64,000 nucleotides of DNA from Fidelibacterota bacterium (GTDB taxonomy: Bacteria; Fidelibacterota; Marinisomatia; Marinisomatales; TCS55). The position numbers and the translations under genes were made by a program. Shown here piece after piece: positions 45,300-54,679 of this stretch. Numbering within the stretch: the first letter of the stretch is position 1; each line of letters starts with the position of its first letter. The stretch is from positions 62,001 to 126,000 of the forward strand of contig SCKN01000005.1 of NCBI GenBank assembly GCA_004124385.1. The letters run 5' to 3'. Under the pieces are notes generated by a model. It saw only the letters and a program-made list of their open reading frames with translations, made no database searches and was not told the origin of the DNA.

Positions 45300-45713
45300 A
45301 TGTTGCCCAATGACGAGTCTCATTATTTAAATAAATTATTCAATGAAGAAATTCAAGCAGCGTTGGATGAAATTAACAAAAATCACAATGACTGTTCGTG
45401 CGAAGAAGCGGCAGGACTAATATTAAAACATTTTGGTATTGGCTTGAATACGCCACTGGAAAAACAATTAAAAAGTTCAACTCAATTAGATAAATACCCA
45501 CCTAATGAAATCTATCGATTAGCATTGGAGTTTGTAGAATCAAAAGAAGCAGCTATGCAAATGGCAATTGCAATGGGTATTTATGGTGAAATATATATAT
45601 TGGGGAAAATATCCACAGGGGTATTCTCATTCGCCGATTTAGAAAGTAATTATCAAGGATTTCTATTTGCCTTAAATCTATGCAATTCTGGCGAACCTTG
45701 GGTGGGGCTGTAG
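45300..45713 (+). CDS. Hypothetical protein with a 3' end rewritten by a rearrangement
   Basis: 137 residues, mostly helical, no family recognised (EEAAGLILKHFGIGLNTPLE, YRLALEFVESKEAAMQMAIA). It follows tag by 8 bases. Its last 20 codons overlap, antisense, the end of the aminotransferase remnant at 45653-45865, so the final residues (NSGEPWVGL) probably come from the breakpoint and not from the original gene. Confidence 0.6.
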   Translation: MLPNDESHYLNKLFNEEIQAALDEINKNHNDCSCEEAAGLILKHFGIGLNTPLEKQLKSSTQLDKYPPNEIYRLALEFVESKEAAMQMAIAMGIYGEIYILGKISTGVFSFADLESNYQGFLFALNLCNSGEPWVGL

Positions 45714-45865
45714 GTCAATTCTGTATTGAGGATCTCATTGATATCATCCTGAAAAAAAAGATCATTTATAGTTCCGGGGTGCACACCCCTCTCCGAAAGG
45801 TTATAATGCACCTCATTTTCCCAGAGAGACTGTTCTCTCTCCAGTACAAATGTCTCGAATTTCAT
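45653..45865 (-). pseudogene. N-terminal remnant of a PLP aminotransferase
   Basis: 70 codons from ATG 45865: KFETFVLEREQSLWENEVHY then NLSERGVHPGTINDL and TYSPTQGSPELHR. This is the N-terminus of class I/II aminotransferases (E-R-x-Q-S-x-W-E-x-x-V-x-x-N-L-S-E-S-G-V, then Y-x-x-x-x-G-x-x-x-L-R). After ELHR the match stops and the frame ends a few codons later. About 300 residues, including the PLP lysine, are missing. The promoter side of the gene survives, the rest was deleted. Confidence 0.7.
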
Positions 45866-45872
45866 TTAGGGG

Positions 45873-46466
45873 CTATTTGGCGAATTTTATAGCACAACCC
45901 AGCGCTTTGGTGGCTGCCGGGTCAATGGCGCTTCCAGTCAGCATATTATCGATAGCATCCGCTAAATATGTGTTTTCAACTTGATCCGGTTTGCGGGCAT
46001 TGTCATCGATGGCGCCCCGGTAGACAAGCTTGTCTTTTTTGTCAAAAAGATAGATATGGGGTGTTCTAGTAGCTCCAAATTCGCTTGCTAATTTTGAACC
46101 ATTATCCATGGTATAATAAAAATTATATCCCTGCTCTTTGGCGTGCGCCTGCATCTCTTCCATGCTGTCAACAGTTTCAAATTGTTTTTCGTTGGAATTA
46201 ATCGCAACTATACCCACACCCTTGTCTTTGTACGTTTCAGCCAGTTCAACATAGCGGTCTTCCCAGGCGATGACCCAAGGACAGGTATTGCAGGAAAAAA
46301 TGACCAATAGACCATTCTTTCCTTTTGCATCGTTCAAGGATACGTCCTTTCCGCTGATATCTGCCATTTTGATATCCCCCAATGGCAATATTGACCCAAG
46401 GTCCAGTTCCTTTGCGGATAGTATGGTCAAACATCCTATTAAAATTAAACTGATAAATTTTTTCAT
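45873..46466 (-). CDS. Secreted thioredoxin-fold (redoxin) protein
   Basis: 197 residues with a signal peptide. The redox site is FSCNTCPWVIAWEDRYVEL (Cys-x-x-Cys), followed by GVGIVAINSNE and ATRTPHIYLFDKKDKLVYRG, including the cis-Pro. It belongs to the AhpC/TSA-like redoxins with a C-N-T-C-P-W site. It would act on periplasmic thiols. It lies 8 bases downstream of the second thioredoxin-fold gene. Confidence 0.85.
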   Translation of the reverse strand: MKKFISLILIGCLTILSAKELDLGSILPLGDIKMADISGKDVSLNDAKGKNGLLVIFSCNTCPWVIAWEDRYVELAETYKDKGVGIVAINSNEKQFETVDSMEEMQAHAKEQGYNFYYTMDNGSKLASEFGATRTPHIYLFDKKDKLVYRGAIDDNARKPDQVENTYLADAIDNMLTGSAIDPAATKALGCAIKFAK

Positions 46467-46474
46467 TTACATAG

Positions 46475-46951
46475 CTATGAATTTATTGCGTTAATAATTG
46501 CTTTTCTAAATCGTTTTTCAGGCTGCTCGCCTTCCCAGAAATCTACAACTTCTCCGCTGGTTTTTCCGTATAGAATTGTAAAAGGCAAAGCGCCGCTCCA
46601 CTCTTCATGGATGCCGTTGATGAATGCATTGTCTTTCTCATCTTTGATAAATGTGGTCCAGGTGACCCCTTGATCTTTTAAGAATGATAAAACTTTATCC
46701 TCTTCATCCAGCCAGTCAACACTGATGAAATAGACTGCCAGATCATTTTTATATTCATTCGCAAGGTCTACGATTATTGGGAATTCTGCCATACAGGGCT
46801 CACACCACGTGGCCCAAAAATTCAAGAGAATAGCTTGATTATCTTTTTCTGACTCAATATTTTTTTGAATGGACTTTGCTGTGGCATGATAAAGGATTGG
46901 CTGCTCGCAGCTAAAAAGTATCAGTGATATTGTAATTAAATATCTACACAT
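46475..46951 (-). CDS. TlpA/ResA-like thioredoxin lipoprotein
   Basis: 158 residues from ATG 46951; a GTG/ATG further up would add residues before the signal. The N-terminus CRYLITISLILFSCEQP is a lipoprotein signal (LFSC box). The redox site is NFWATWCEPCMAEFPII (WCxPC), then ISVDWLDEEDKVLSFLKDQG and a cis-Pro region SGALPFTILYG. Likely a membrane-bound reductase of periplasmic disulfides, paired with the redoxin downstream. Confidence 0.85.
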   Translation of the reverse strand: MCRYLITISLILFSCEQPILYHATAKSIQKNIESEKDNQAILLNFWATWCEPCMAEFPIIVDLANEYKNDLAVYFISVDWLDEEDKVLSFLKDQGVTWTTFIKDEKDNAFINGIHEEWSGALPFTILYGKTSGEVVDFWEGEQPEKRFRKAIINAINS

Positions 46952-47065
46952 TTGCGGGAACGCCTGGGAATCGAACCTAATAAACTCACAACAATATTTG
47001 AATTTAGAGAAAAATGTGACCATTTTGTTTCGATTATTTACTCCTATTGCCAGACCCTCACAAAC

Positions 47066-47090
47066 AAAAAACCCCGCTATTGGGCGGGGC
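47066..47090 (-). terminator. GC-rich terminator with no gene directly upstream
   Basis: CCCCGC (47072-47077) and GCGGGG (47084-47089) around six bases, with six T following on the minus strand. The nearest minus-strand gene upstream is the HAD gene 765 bases away, so it probably belonged to a lost gene. Confidence 0.6.
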
Positions 47091-47118
47091 TTATTATTAT
47101 TAAAAGATTAATACCATC

Positions 47119-47262
47119 ATGTCAAACTTTATTTACTTAGTTTTAGTTATAGTCTTCATTATTATCGCCACAACACGATTAAAGATCCATCCTTTCTTAA
47201 CGCTTCTTGTGGCTGTAAATATTACGATAGATAGTAAAACGGTTGTTCACCTGCGGGTTTAG
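47119..47262 (+). pseudogene. N-terminal fragment of a GntP-like permease
   Basis: 47 codons from ATG 47119: FIYLVLVIVFIIIATTRLK then IHPFLTLLVAV, matching the first helix and the (L)K-x-H-P-F-(L)-A-L-L motif of GntP-type gluconate/organic acid permeases. After LLVAV the match is lost and a stop follows at 47260. About 400 residues are missing. No ribosome site is visible. Confidence 0.55.
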
Positions 47263-47274
47263 CGAATATAAACA

Positions 47275-47307
47275 ATAAACGGACATGGATTTTCCATGTC
47301 CGTTTAT
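47275..47307. repeat. Perfect 15-bp inverted repeat with a 3-base loop
   Basis: ATAAACGGACATGGA and TCCATGTCCGTTTAT pair exactly around TTT. No T-run follows on either strand. It sits just after the GntP fragment and may be the terminator stem of a lost gene or a protein-binding palindrome. Confidence 0.75.
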
Positions 47308-47854
47308 CATCTCGCTCCCCTTGCGTTACCATTCCTATTACAAAAAACAGAGAATTTGTAGAGAGAATCATTCATTTTCCTTCATCAATTGGTATCGTCG
47401 TTACCTAGTTAATGAAAATTTTGATCTATTTTATGGGAATTCGTGTTAACCAGCAGGTTTGGAAAAATGTAGAATAAGCAGAGAATCGACTCTCTCTTTG
47501 TTAACCAAGGCCGAATTCTTTTTTTTACCTTAGTAAAATAATAACTGGTTAACAGTCATCAGGTGCGAATTGGGAGAGGCGGGAGGAGATGTGGCGAGAA
47601 CTAAAACAATAAACTATCAAGGGACTGTGATCGCTTGACTTTTTCTATAGAAAAATTGGACTTGATCAAATTGTCAATATCTAAACAAAATGGTTATATC
47701 TCAGTATGGATTTAGTTTTTGGAAGGGACAGTACTCGAGAATTGCACAATGCAGACAATAAGTAAATTAAGTATAGTTGATACTCTCTTCATAATTACTC
47801 CAAAAATTAGTTCAACGACTAATATACTTCACAGTCAATTTCAATGGTAATGGC
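47308..47854. other. Non-coding stretch, no gene seen
   Basis: About 550 bases with no supported open frame on either strand. Three GTTAACC/GGTTAAC boxes lie at 47445, 47500 and 47547. The remainder is AT-rich, without tRNA-like or coding structure that I can support. Together with the GntP fragment it forms the largest gene-poor gap in the window. Confidence 0.6.
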
Positions 47855-48532
47855 TTACATTGGTGCTTTATTGCCAATATTATGCCAGTATCTTATCTGC
47901 CACTGATTCGCTTTAGCTATCGAGAGCATCTCCTTCCTAGGATTAATTACAACAGGATAACCCACTTTTTCCAGAAGTGGAACCTCTGTAATACTATCGG
48001 CAAAATACGTGACTCTATCGAGATCAATTTTCCTTTTTGAGCATAAATCATCCGCACTCTTAAACTTTGCCTCTTTCATTAGGAGGGGTCCATCAATTCT
48101 TCCCGTAAAATAACCATCCTCAATTTCAGGTTCTGTCGCAATTAGTCTACTTACACCTAATGATTTAGCAATTGGATTTGCAATAATCCGATTAGTCCCA
48201 GTTAACAAAATTGTATCGATTTCATCATGATTAAATTTATCAATCACATTTCTTGCTTGTAGATAAATAAGCTTTCTAACCCGTTGTTCGAAATGTCTAT
48301 CTGCAATTGTTCGAATTTCAGCGATAGATCGACCTGCAAATTCGCTCAATTGAAATTCTATAAATTCAATTATGGGTGTGCGTCCCTTCTTATAGAGATC
48401 CAGGAATCGATCTGCTTCATCACGATGGGCAGGGGGAGCAAAGCCTTCGTCAACTAAGAAATATTTCCACGAATGGTCACAATCAATACCTAGCACAGTG
48501 TGATCCATATCGAATATGGCGAGTTCTATCAA
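47855..48532 (-). CDS. HAD-superfamily (IB) hydrolase
   Basis: 225 residues. The nucleophile motif is FDMDHTVLGIDCDHSW (D-x-D-x-T), motif II is LLTGTNRIIA and the Lys/Asp motifs are in KFKSADDLCSKRK and YFADSITEVPLL. It is the SerB-like IB group of small phosphatases (phosphoserine, glycerol phosphate and similar). Substrate unknown. Its start overlaps the secreted phosphoesterase gene by 4 bases. Confidence 0.88.
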   Translation of the reverse strand: MIELAIFDMDHTVLGIDCDHSWKYFLVDEGFAPPAHRDEADRFLDLYKKGRTPIIEFIEFQLSEFAGRSIAEIRTIADRHFEQRVRKLIYLQARNVIDKFNHDEIDTILLTGTNRIIANPIAKSLGVSRLIATEPEIEDGYFTGRIDGPLLMKEAKFKSADDLCSKRKIDLDRVTYFADSITEVPLLEKVGYPVVINPRKEMLSIAKANQWQIRYWHNIGNKAPM

Positions 48533-50937
48533 AATAGCACCATTTTCTTGGTCTGCACAAACTCACCCTCTTGCCCGCTGTTTATCTGGCGGGCCTGTAT
48601 CTGATAAAGGTAAATCCCAGCACTGACTGGCATGCTGTAGTCATTGGTAGCATCCCAGATCACTGATCTGTAGCCTGCATCTTGGGTTTGATTTACCAGT
48701 GTTCTTACTTCTCTGCCAAGGATATCATAGATGGTTATGTTAACCAAAGCATCTTCGGGTAAATCATAGTGTAGCGTAGTGGTAGGGTTAAAGGGATTGG
48801 GGAAATTCTGGTGTAAAACAAATTTATTTGGTAGTGAAATATCTTCAGTCAAGTCAGTGCCAACCGTTGCGCAGGATTCATCCTTCAGAACCTTTAAAAA
48901 TAGATCATCAAAATAGCTGTCATTATCCGTACCTGCGTGTCGTGTTCCGGTAAGGGTGTATTTTATTTCCCGTGTTCCCGGTGGAATGAGAATTGAAGTA
49001 TTAAATTCTGTCCAAATACTGTTTAAGGTCGTAAGGGATTCACTTGTGCCTAAAACGTCATTATCCTCATTTAAAAAGGAAATATGTATTTCCGGCTGAT
49101 CACTACCGCTCCAGTTAGATAAATATCCACCAAAAACAGTTGTGGCAGCGGAATCATCAATACAATCGGAGAATTCTGAAACATCAATCATCTGATACAC
49201 TTCCGCGTATGGACTCTCATTACATAATCCTCCTACACAAAAATAATATTGCCCTGAGTGGGGTGTTACTCCACTGCATTGATGAGCTTCCAAAGATTCA
49301 AAAATTCCTTCTTGAAGAATCCAGCCGGTAATCCCTGATTCTCCTCCTGGATTTACCACAATATTATCAGAGTACATGGATCTCCCGGTGGTAAATGACT
49401 GAGGTTCAGACCATTCACTCCACATCAGACCACGGTCCCGATATCGTACCCGCCAGCAATATTCACTATATCCATTCAGCCCTATTATCATTTCCTTTGT
49501 CAGATCATTTCCTTCCTGTGTATTTTGGTAATAAAACCAATTCTCATGGGATTCATAAATGTCCCTCACAGGATTTGTGAAATTATCACAGTCGTTCAAA
49601 ATCTGCCAATGGGAATAGCCGTGTTCATCTTGGTCAGAATCGGCATACCCGCTACCCCAAAGCCAAAGGGTATCTGGATTGACACCATTGCCAAGTGGAT
49701 AGATGGGATTCGGTGTTGAAGGAGGATCGTTAAAGGTTCTAATGGTGAATTCATCTCGTAATTCATTATCCCTAAAAAGATTCTCATTCCCCCGGCTAAT
49801 CCGTTTTACAGTGAATTGCGGATTATCTCCGGCGGTAATATCCACAACCACAAATCCCCATTCATCCTGAGACACTGAAAATTCATCGTAATCCGCCTGA
49901 GCATACTCCCCCCAGTAATCGATATTGCCTCCAGCCGTTGCCACATTGATCATGACATGTTGATGATCTTTAGATTGGCCCCGTGAATATCCGTGGGTAT
50001 GCCCGAAAAAATGGATACTGGGTTTTCCACAATCGCTGGTGAACTGTTCCAGTCTTTCTATAACTTCTCCGGTGAAATCTGTTTCCCCGGGGACCCATAA
50101 TTCAGATTTATGGGGATGATGGAGTTGTGCAAAAACAAAATCAATGTTTGGATCAATGCAGGCTTCTTCCAACACATCTTCAAGCCAATCTAACTGGACG
50201 TTTAATTGGTAATCCCAGTTCGAGTCCAATCCAATGATACGAACATTCGAAAAATCTGCCCACCACCAATGTTCCAAATATCCGGGCGACCCATTAGCGG
50301 GAAGATTGAAATACCGGAAATAATAAGGTGTATTATTTTCATGATTCCCCAATACCGGATAAAGTGGTACATGGGAGAAAAGTGGATTAGACGGTTCAAA
50401 AAAGTGGCCTGCCCATTGGCCGTGTACTAACCCATCATCAACGAGGTCGCCAGCAATAAGTACCAGGTCTAATTCTTCTGAAAGATGAGTACTATCGTTA
50501 ATTCCAAGATACGAAAGGATTCCGTCATTTATGATTTCTTCAAATTTATAATAATTTGAATTATCCTTCTGTGGATCACTCATGGCAACCAATCGAATAG
50601 ACGATTCAATCTCAACATCAGTGGGGGTAATGAAGTCATATATTTCAGATTCCAGAGTTCCCGTAACTGATTTGTAATAATATCTGGTGTTTGAATTTAA
50701 ACCAGTAAGATAAACATCATGAATTTTATAATTACCTGTATTGGAAATTGCGACACCGTTTGTAGTTATTCCCAATGATTCTGTCTCGCCCCAGCGAACA
50801 ATGCTTTCTTCTCCATTTAATGTTTCCCACATAATATGAATAGAATTGGGTGTCACATTTTGCACGTAAGGATTTACATTGAAAGTTTGTGATAACGCAA
50901 ACGAATAGAAAAAAAAATGTAAATGAACTTTTCTCAT
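48529..50937 (-). CDS. Secreted purple-acid-phosphatase-like metallophosphoesterase with C-terminal sorting domain
   Basis: 802 residues from ATG 50937 (signal peptide ending near ALSQ). An N-terminal fibronectin-like domain (NVTPNSIHIMWETLNGEESI) precedes the phosphoesterase domain: LVAMSDPQKDN, LIAGDLVDDG, VLGNHENNTP and FFGHTHGYSRGQ, with the metal ligands D, N and H. A second region (SGITGWILQEGIFESLEAHQ) is a jelly-roll module. It ends in the sorting domain FVLHQNFPNPFNPTTTLHYD and KKMVLF. Likely scavenges phosphate outside the cell. Confidence 0.88.
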   Translation of the reverse strand: MRKVHLHFFFYSFALSQTFNVNPYVQNVTPNSIHIMWETLNGEESIVRWGETESLGITTNGVAISNTGNYKIHDVYLTGLNSNTRYYYKSVTGTLESEIYDFITPTDVEIESSIRLVAMSDPQKDNSNYYKFEEIINDGILSYLGINDSTHLSEELDLVLIAGDLVDDGLVHGQWAGHFFEPSNPLFSHVPLYPVLGNHENNTPYYFRYFNLPANGSPGYLEHWWWADFSNVRIIGLDSNWDYQLNVQLDWLEDVLEEACIDPNIDFVFAQLHHPHKSELWVPGETDFTGEVIERLEQFTSDCGKPSIHFFGHTHGYSRGQSKDHQHVMINVATAGGNIDYWGEYAQADYDEFSVSQDEWGFVVVDITAGDNPQFTVKRISRGNENLFRDNELRDEFTIRTFNDPPSTPNPIYPLGNGVNPDTLWLWGSGYADSDQDEHGYSHWQILNDCDNFTNPVRDIYESHENWFYYQNTQEGNDLTKEMIIGLNGYSEYCWRVRYRDRGLMWSEWSEPQSFTTGRSMYSDNIVVNPGGESGITGWILQEGIFESLEAHQCSGVTPHSGQYYFCVGGLCNESPYAEVYQMIDVSEFSDCIDDSAATTVFGGYLSNWSGSDQPEIHISFLNEDNDVLGTSESLTTLNSIWTEFNTSILIPPGTREIKYTLTGTRHAGTDNDSYFDDLFLKVLKDESCATVGTDLTEDISLPNKFVLHQNFPNPFNPTTTLHYDLPEDALVNITIYDILGREVRTLVNQTQDAGYRSVIWDATNDYSMPVSAGIYLYQIQARQINSGQEGEFVQTKKMVLF

Positions 50938-50981
50938 ACTTACACTCTTCAACCCCTATTTTATTTTTTAATAAATTTGAT

Positions 50982-51853
50982 TCAATATAATATTTTGATT
51001 TGATAAAGTTCAACCATATCTGATGTTTCATCGTCCAATTCAAAGAATTTTACAGATAGTGTTTGAGGAGAGCTTATTGTATTGACTTCTGCAAAACCAT
51101 AAACTGCACCAATCACTGGTGGTGTTTCTGCAAGACCCTCAACGGAAACGTTCACCGGCGGTACTTTCTCGATCGTGTTTTTTGGCATTCCCCAATCAAC
51201 ACGGAATATTTCATAAGAGTAGAGATTATTATCCTGGTTCTCTGGAATGAGTGGATGCCTTGTTGCCCTTTTATAGTTTAGATGAGACGCAGAAAAATCA
51301 AAAACGGCAGTCCCTAAATCTTTGAGCGAATATTCAATTGATTTTTCAAGTTGCGAAATATGTTTCAATGGAGGATACCAATTTAGAATGTGCGCGCTGG
51401 GATAATGTTGATCGCTGGAAAACACAAGAACACCCTGAATATGATTGTCTTTAATAAAGGACAAAATCTTTTCTCGCTCAAATTTGTAGTCCATCCAACT
51501 ATCGTATCCTGTCCTTCTGGACGATGTGTCACCACCATAATCGTTCAGGGAAGTACTTGAAAAGAAAATTTTGAACGTCAAGGTCGATTCTTTAAGCCCG
51601 TTAAGCAACCAATCAAGTTGTTCATAACCCAGCATCTTCTTCTCTACAGTATCTTCATTTTGCATGGGAGAACGGTACCATCGTTGTTAATATCAGATAC
51701 AACCAATCCTGTTAATAGTGGTGAACCAAACGAAGCGTCAATAGGTAAGGGTAAAGAAAATAATAATTGGGGTTGGGATTGGCTTTTTGCTATGTCCAAA
51801 ACCAAGAAATGTGAAAAAAATAGGTAAATATATATTACTAGTGAATTTTTCAT
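50982..51853 (-). pseudogene. Chimeric remnant: signal peptide fused out of frame to the C-terminal half of a PhoD-like phosphatase
   Basis: The 5' part (51853 to about 51660) is a signal peptide and FSLPLPIDASFGSPLLTG, then SDINNDGT, an FG-GAP-like opening. Out of frame with it, from ATG 51665 to 50982, are 227 residues of a PhoD-type phosphatase: EKKMLGYEQLDWLLNGL, DSWMDYKFEREKILSFI and VLVFSSDQHYPSAH, where PhoD has S/G-D-x-H. The N-terminal half with most metal ligands is gone. Two genes seem to have been joined by a deletion. Confidence 0.7.
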
Positions 51854-51979
51854 ATTTAAGTGTATATATAAAATATCAATTGAAAGTTAAAAAAGGTGTT
51901 ATTATTTTTTTTGAATAATTAATCGCATTTAGATTTTGGTTCTCTATTTATCTTAACAGCTTTCTAATGAATTCATATT

Positions 51980-54676
51980 TTAATCTAATTCAGCTTGAGC
52001 TGCTGCCAGGCGAGCAATGGGAACACGGAAAGGAGAACAACTCACATAATCCAAACCCTGTTTTTTGCAAAAATGTATTGACGCAGGATCACCTCCATGT
52101 TCACCACAAATGCCAATTTTTAAACTGTCATTTACACCGCGACCCAATTCAACAGCCATGGAAATCAGTTTTCCCACACCGTTTATATCCAAACTTTGAA
52201 ATGGATCGCCCGGAAGAATCTTTCTTTCTAAATAGTCCGGGAGGAAGGAACCAATATCATCACGGCTGAATCCGTAGGTGGTTTGCGTTAAATCATTGGT
52301 ACCGAAGCTGAAAAATTCTGCATGTTCTGCAATTTCATCTGCTGTGAGACACGCCCTCGGAAGTTCAATCATTGTTCCTACCATAAATTCAAAAGAAACG
52401 CCTGTTTCATTTAATACCTTTTCTGCGACTTTTCTGACAATCGCTTCCTGATCGGTGTATTCGGTTACAGTTCCTACTAACGGTATCATAATTTCCGGGT
52501 AGACAGACACGCCTTCTTTGGTGAGTTCCGCTGCTGCTTCAAAAATAGCCCGCGCTTGCATTTCTGTGATTTCCGGATAAACAATTCCAAGTCGACAGCC
52601 GCGATGGCCCAGCATGGGATTCAACTCATGTAAACTTGCGACTCGTTTCTCCACTTGAGATTTGTCCAATCCCACATGATTGGCCAATTCCTGCATTTGC
52701 TCATCAGACAATGTTATGAATTCATGGAGCGGGGGATCCAGGAGGCGGATTGTAACCGGTTTTCCCTCCATGACTTTTAAAATACCTTTAAAATCTTTTT
52801 TCTGGAATGGGAGTAATCCCATAACTGCAGCTCGCCGATCTGTTTCATTATCAGCCAAAATCATTTTCCGCATAGCAAGAATTCGTGTTTCATCAAAAAA
52901 CATATGTTCGGTTCGACAGAGACCAATCCCTTCGGCGCCAAATCGAATAGCTTGTGCTGCATCAGCAGGGCTTTCTACGTTTGTTCTAATTTTTAATTGG
53001 CGAATTTCATCAGCCCAAGTCATAAGCTGTTTATATTCGGGGTGAGTGTCGGGGTTGGCTGGTGTTAGTTCCAGCGTATCTTTATAAATATTACCCAATG
53101 TTCCGTTCATGGTAATCCAATCGCCCTCTTTTAAAACGATATTCCCTATTTGTACTTCCCGATTAGCAATGTCAATGTGCACTGCGCTACAACCAACAAT
53201 ACAGCACTTCCCCCAACCTCGCGCCACAAGGGCAGCGTGGGACGTCATACCGCCCTTGGATGTCAAAATGGCTTCGGCAGCATGCATACCATGAATATCT
53301 TCTGGTGATGTTTCTTTTCTTATTAATATAACCTGTTCACCACGAGCGTGCCACGCTTCAGCATCATCTGCAGTAAAAACAATCTTTCCTGATGCACCGC
53401 CTGGGCCAGCTGGTAATCCTTTAGCTAATAAAATAGCTGTTTTTTCACTTTCACTATCTAACATCGGGTGTAAAAGTTCATCTAATTGTTCGGGTTTTAC
53501 GCGCTGCAGTGCTGTTTTTTTATCAATCATTCCTTCGTGAACCATATCAACTGCAATTTTAATAGCAGCTGCTCCTGTGCGTTTTCCTGTTCTGGTTTGC
53601 AGCATCCATAAGCGTCCGTTTTCTATGGTGAATTCAATATCCTGCATATCTTTATAATGTGTTTCTAGCTTTACTCTGATTGCAGCCAATTGTCCATATT
53701 CATCCGGTTGTGATAATTCTAATGAAGGTAAATTTTTTGTCTCTGGTATTTTTGTCGCTTCGTTTAAAGGGTTGGGTGTTCGCGTTCCTGCCACCACATC
53801 TTCACCTTGGGCATTGGTTAGCCACTCACCATAAAATTTGTTTTCTCCCGTTGCCGGATTTCGTGTGAAAGCAACACCCGTTGCCGATTCTTCACCTGTA
53901 TTCCCAAAAACCATGGCTTGAACATTGATCGCGGTACCCCATTTATCGGATAGGTTTTCGATACGTCTGTAGTTTACTGCGCGCTTGCCCTGCCAGCTTT
54001 GGAACACAGCCTTAATACCCCCCCAAAGCTGCTCCATGGGATCGTCTGGAAATTCATTTCCTAGTGTTGTGTTTATTTCTTCTTTGAAAGTCTCAGATAT
54101 TTTTTTCCAATCGTTCGCAGAAAGATCCGTATCCTTTGTATAGTTATTCTTTTCTTTATACTCTTCAAGAATTGATTCCAGTTTCTGGCGGATACCCTGC
54201 CCTTCTTCCGGTTCAATGCCGACCGCTTTTTCCATTACAACATCTGCATACATCATAATGAGTCGACGATACGCATCATAAACAAATCGTTCGTTATTTG
54301 TTTTTGCTATAAGCCCGGGTATTGTTTTTGTCGTTAACCCAACGTTCAACACTGTTTCCATCATTCCCGGCATGGATATTCTTGCGCCGGAACGGACAGA
54401 AACAAGTAGTGGGTCCGATTCATCCCCAAATATTTTTCCCATATCGTTTTCTACAGTTTTGAGAGCATCAAGTACTTGTGCAGAAAGTTCGTCCGGCAAA
54501 GATCGTTTATTATCATAATAATGTGTACATACTTTTGTGCTAATTGTAAAGCCGGGAGGAACAGGTAGATCCATATTGCACATTTCTGCAAGATTGGCGC
54601 CTTTGCCGCCGAGTTCGTTTTTCATCTCGGCAGACCCTTCTGCTTTTCCAGTTATAAAAGAATAAACGTATTTCAT
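51980..54676 (-). CDS. ppdK: Pyruvate, phosphate dikinase
   Basis: 898 residues. Interconverts PEP and pyruvate with ATP/AMP and PPi/Pi. N-terminal ATP-grasp start FITGKAEGSAEMKNELGGKG, phospho-His domain GGMTSHAALVARGWGKCCIV, C-terminal PEP domain with GIGLCRTEHMFF, MLGHRGCRLGIVYPEI and FGTNDLTQTTYGFSRDD. Full length. It follows pyruvate kinase by 3 bases, so two enzymes that work on the same node are made together. Confidence 0.96.
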   Translation of the reverse strand: MKYVYSFITGKAEGSAEMKNELGGKGANLAEMCNMDLPVPPGFTISTKVCTHYYDNKRSLPDELSAQVLDALKTVENDMGKIFGDESDPLLVSVRSGARISMPGMMETVLNVGLTTKTIPGLIAKTNNERFVYDAYRRLIMMYADVVMEKAVGIEPEEGQGIRQKLESILEEYKEKNNYTKDTDLSANDWKKISETFKEEINTTLGNEFPDDPMEQLWGGIKAVFQSWQGKRAVNYRRIENLSDKWGTAINVQAMVFGNTGEESATGVAFTRNPATGENKFYGEWLTNAQGEDVVAGTRTPNPLNEATKIPETKNLPSLELSQPDEYGQLAAIRVKLETHYKDMQDIEFTIENGRLWMLQTRTGKRTGAAAIKIAVDMVHEGMIDKKTALQRVKPEQLDELLHPMLDSESEKTAILLAKGLPAGPGGASGKIVFTADDAEAWHARGEQVILIRKETSPEDIHGMHAAEAILTSKGGMTSHAALVARGWGKCCIVGCSAVHIDIANREVQIGNIVLKEGDWITMNGTLGNIYKDTLELTPANPDTHPEYKQLMTWADEIRQLKIRTNVESPADAAQAIRFGAEGIGLCRTEHMFFDETRILAMRKMILADNETDRRAAVMGLLPFQKKDFKGILKVMEGKPVTIRLLDPPLHEFITLSDEQMQELANHVGLDKSQVEKRVASLHELNPMLGHRGCRLGIVYPEITEMQARAIFEAAAELTKEGVSVYPEIMIPLVGTVTEYTDQEAIVRKVAEKVLNETGVSFEFMVGTMIELPRACLTADEIAEHAEFFSFGTNDLTQTTYGFSRDDIGSFLPDYLERKILPGDPFQSLDINGVGKLISMAVELGRGVNDSLKIGICGEHGGDPASIHFCKKQGLDYVSCSPFRVPIARLAAAQAELD

Positions 54677-54679
54677 GTA

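Noticed and set aside
46954-46977. tRNA T-arm-like string (GGTTCGATTCCC on the minus strand) near the TlpA-like gene
   Set aside because: Only this short stretch looks like a tRNA. The opposite side of the T-stem does not pair, no acceptor or anticodon arm can be drawn, and there is no CCA-like end. It could be a scar of an integration site, but I cannot support that.
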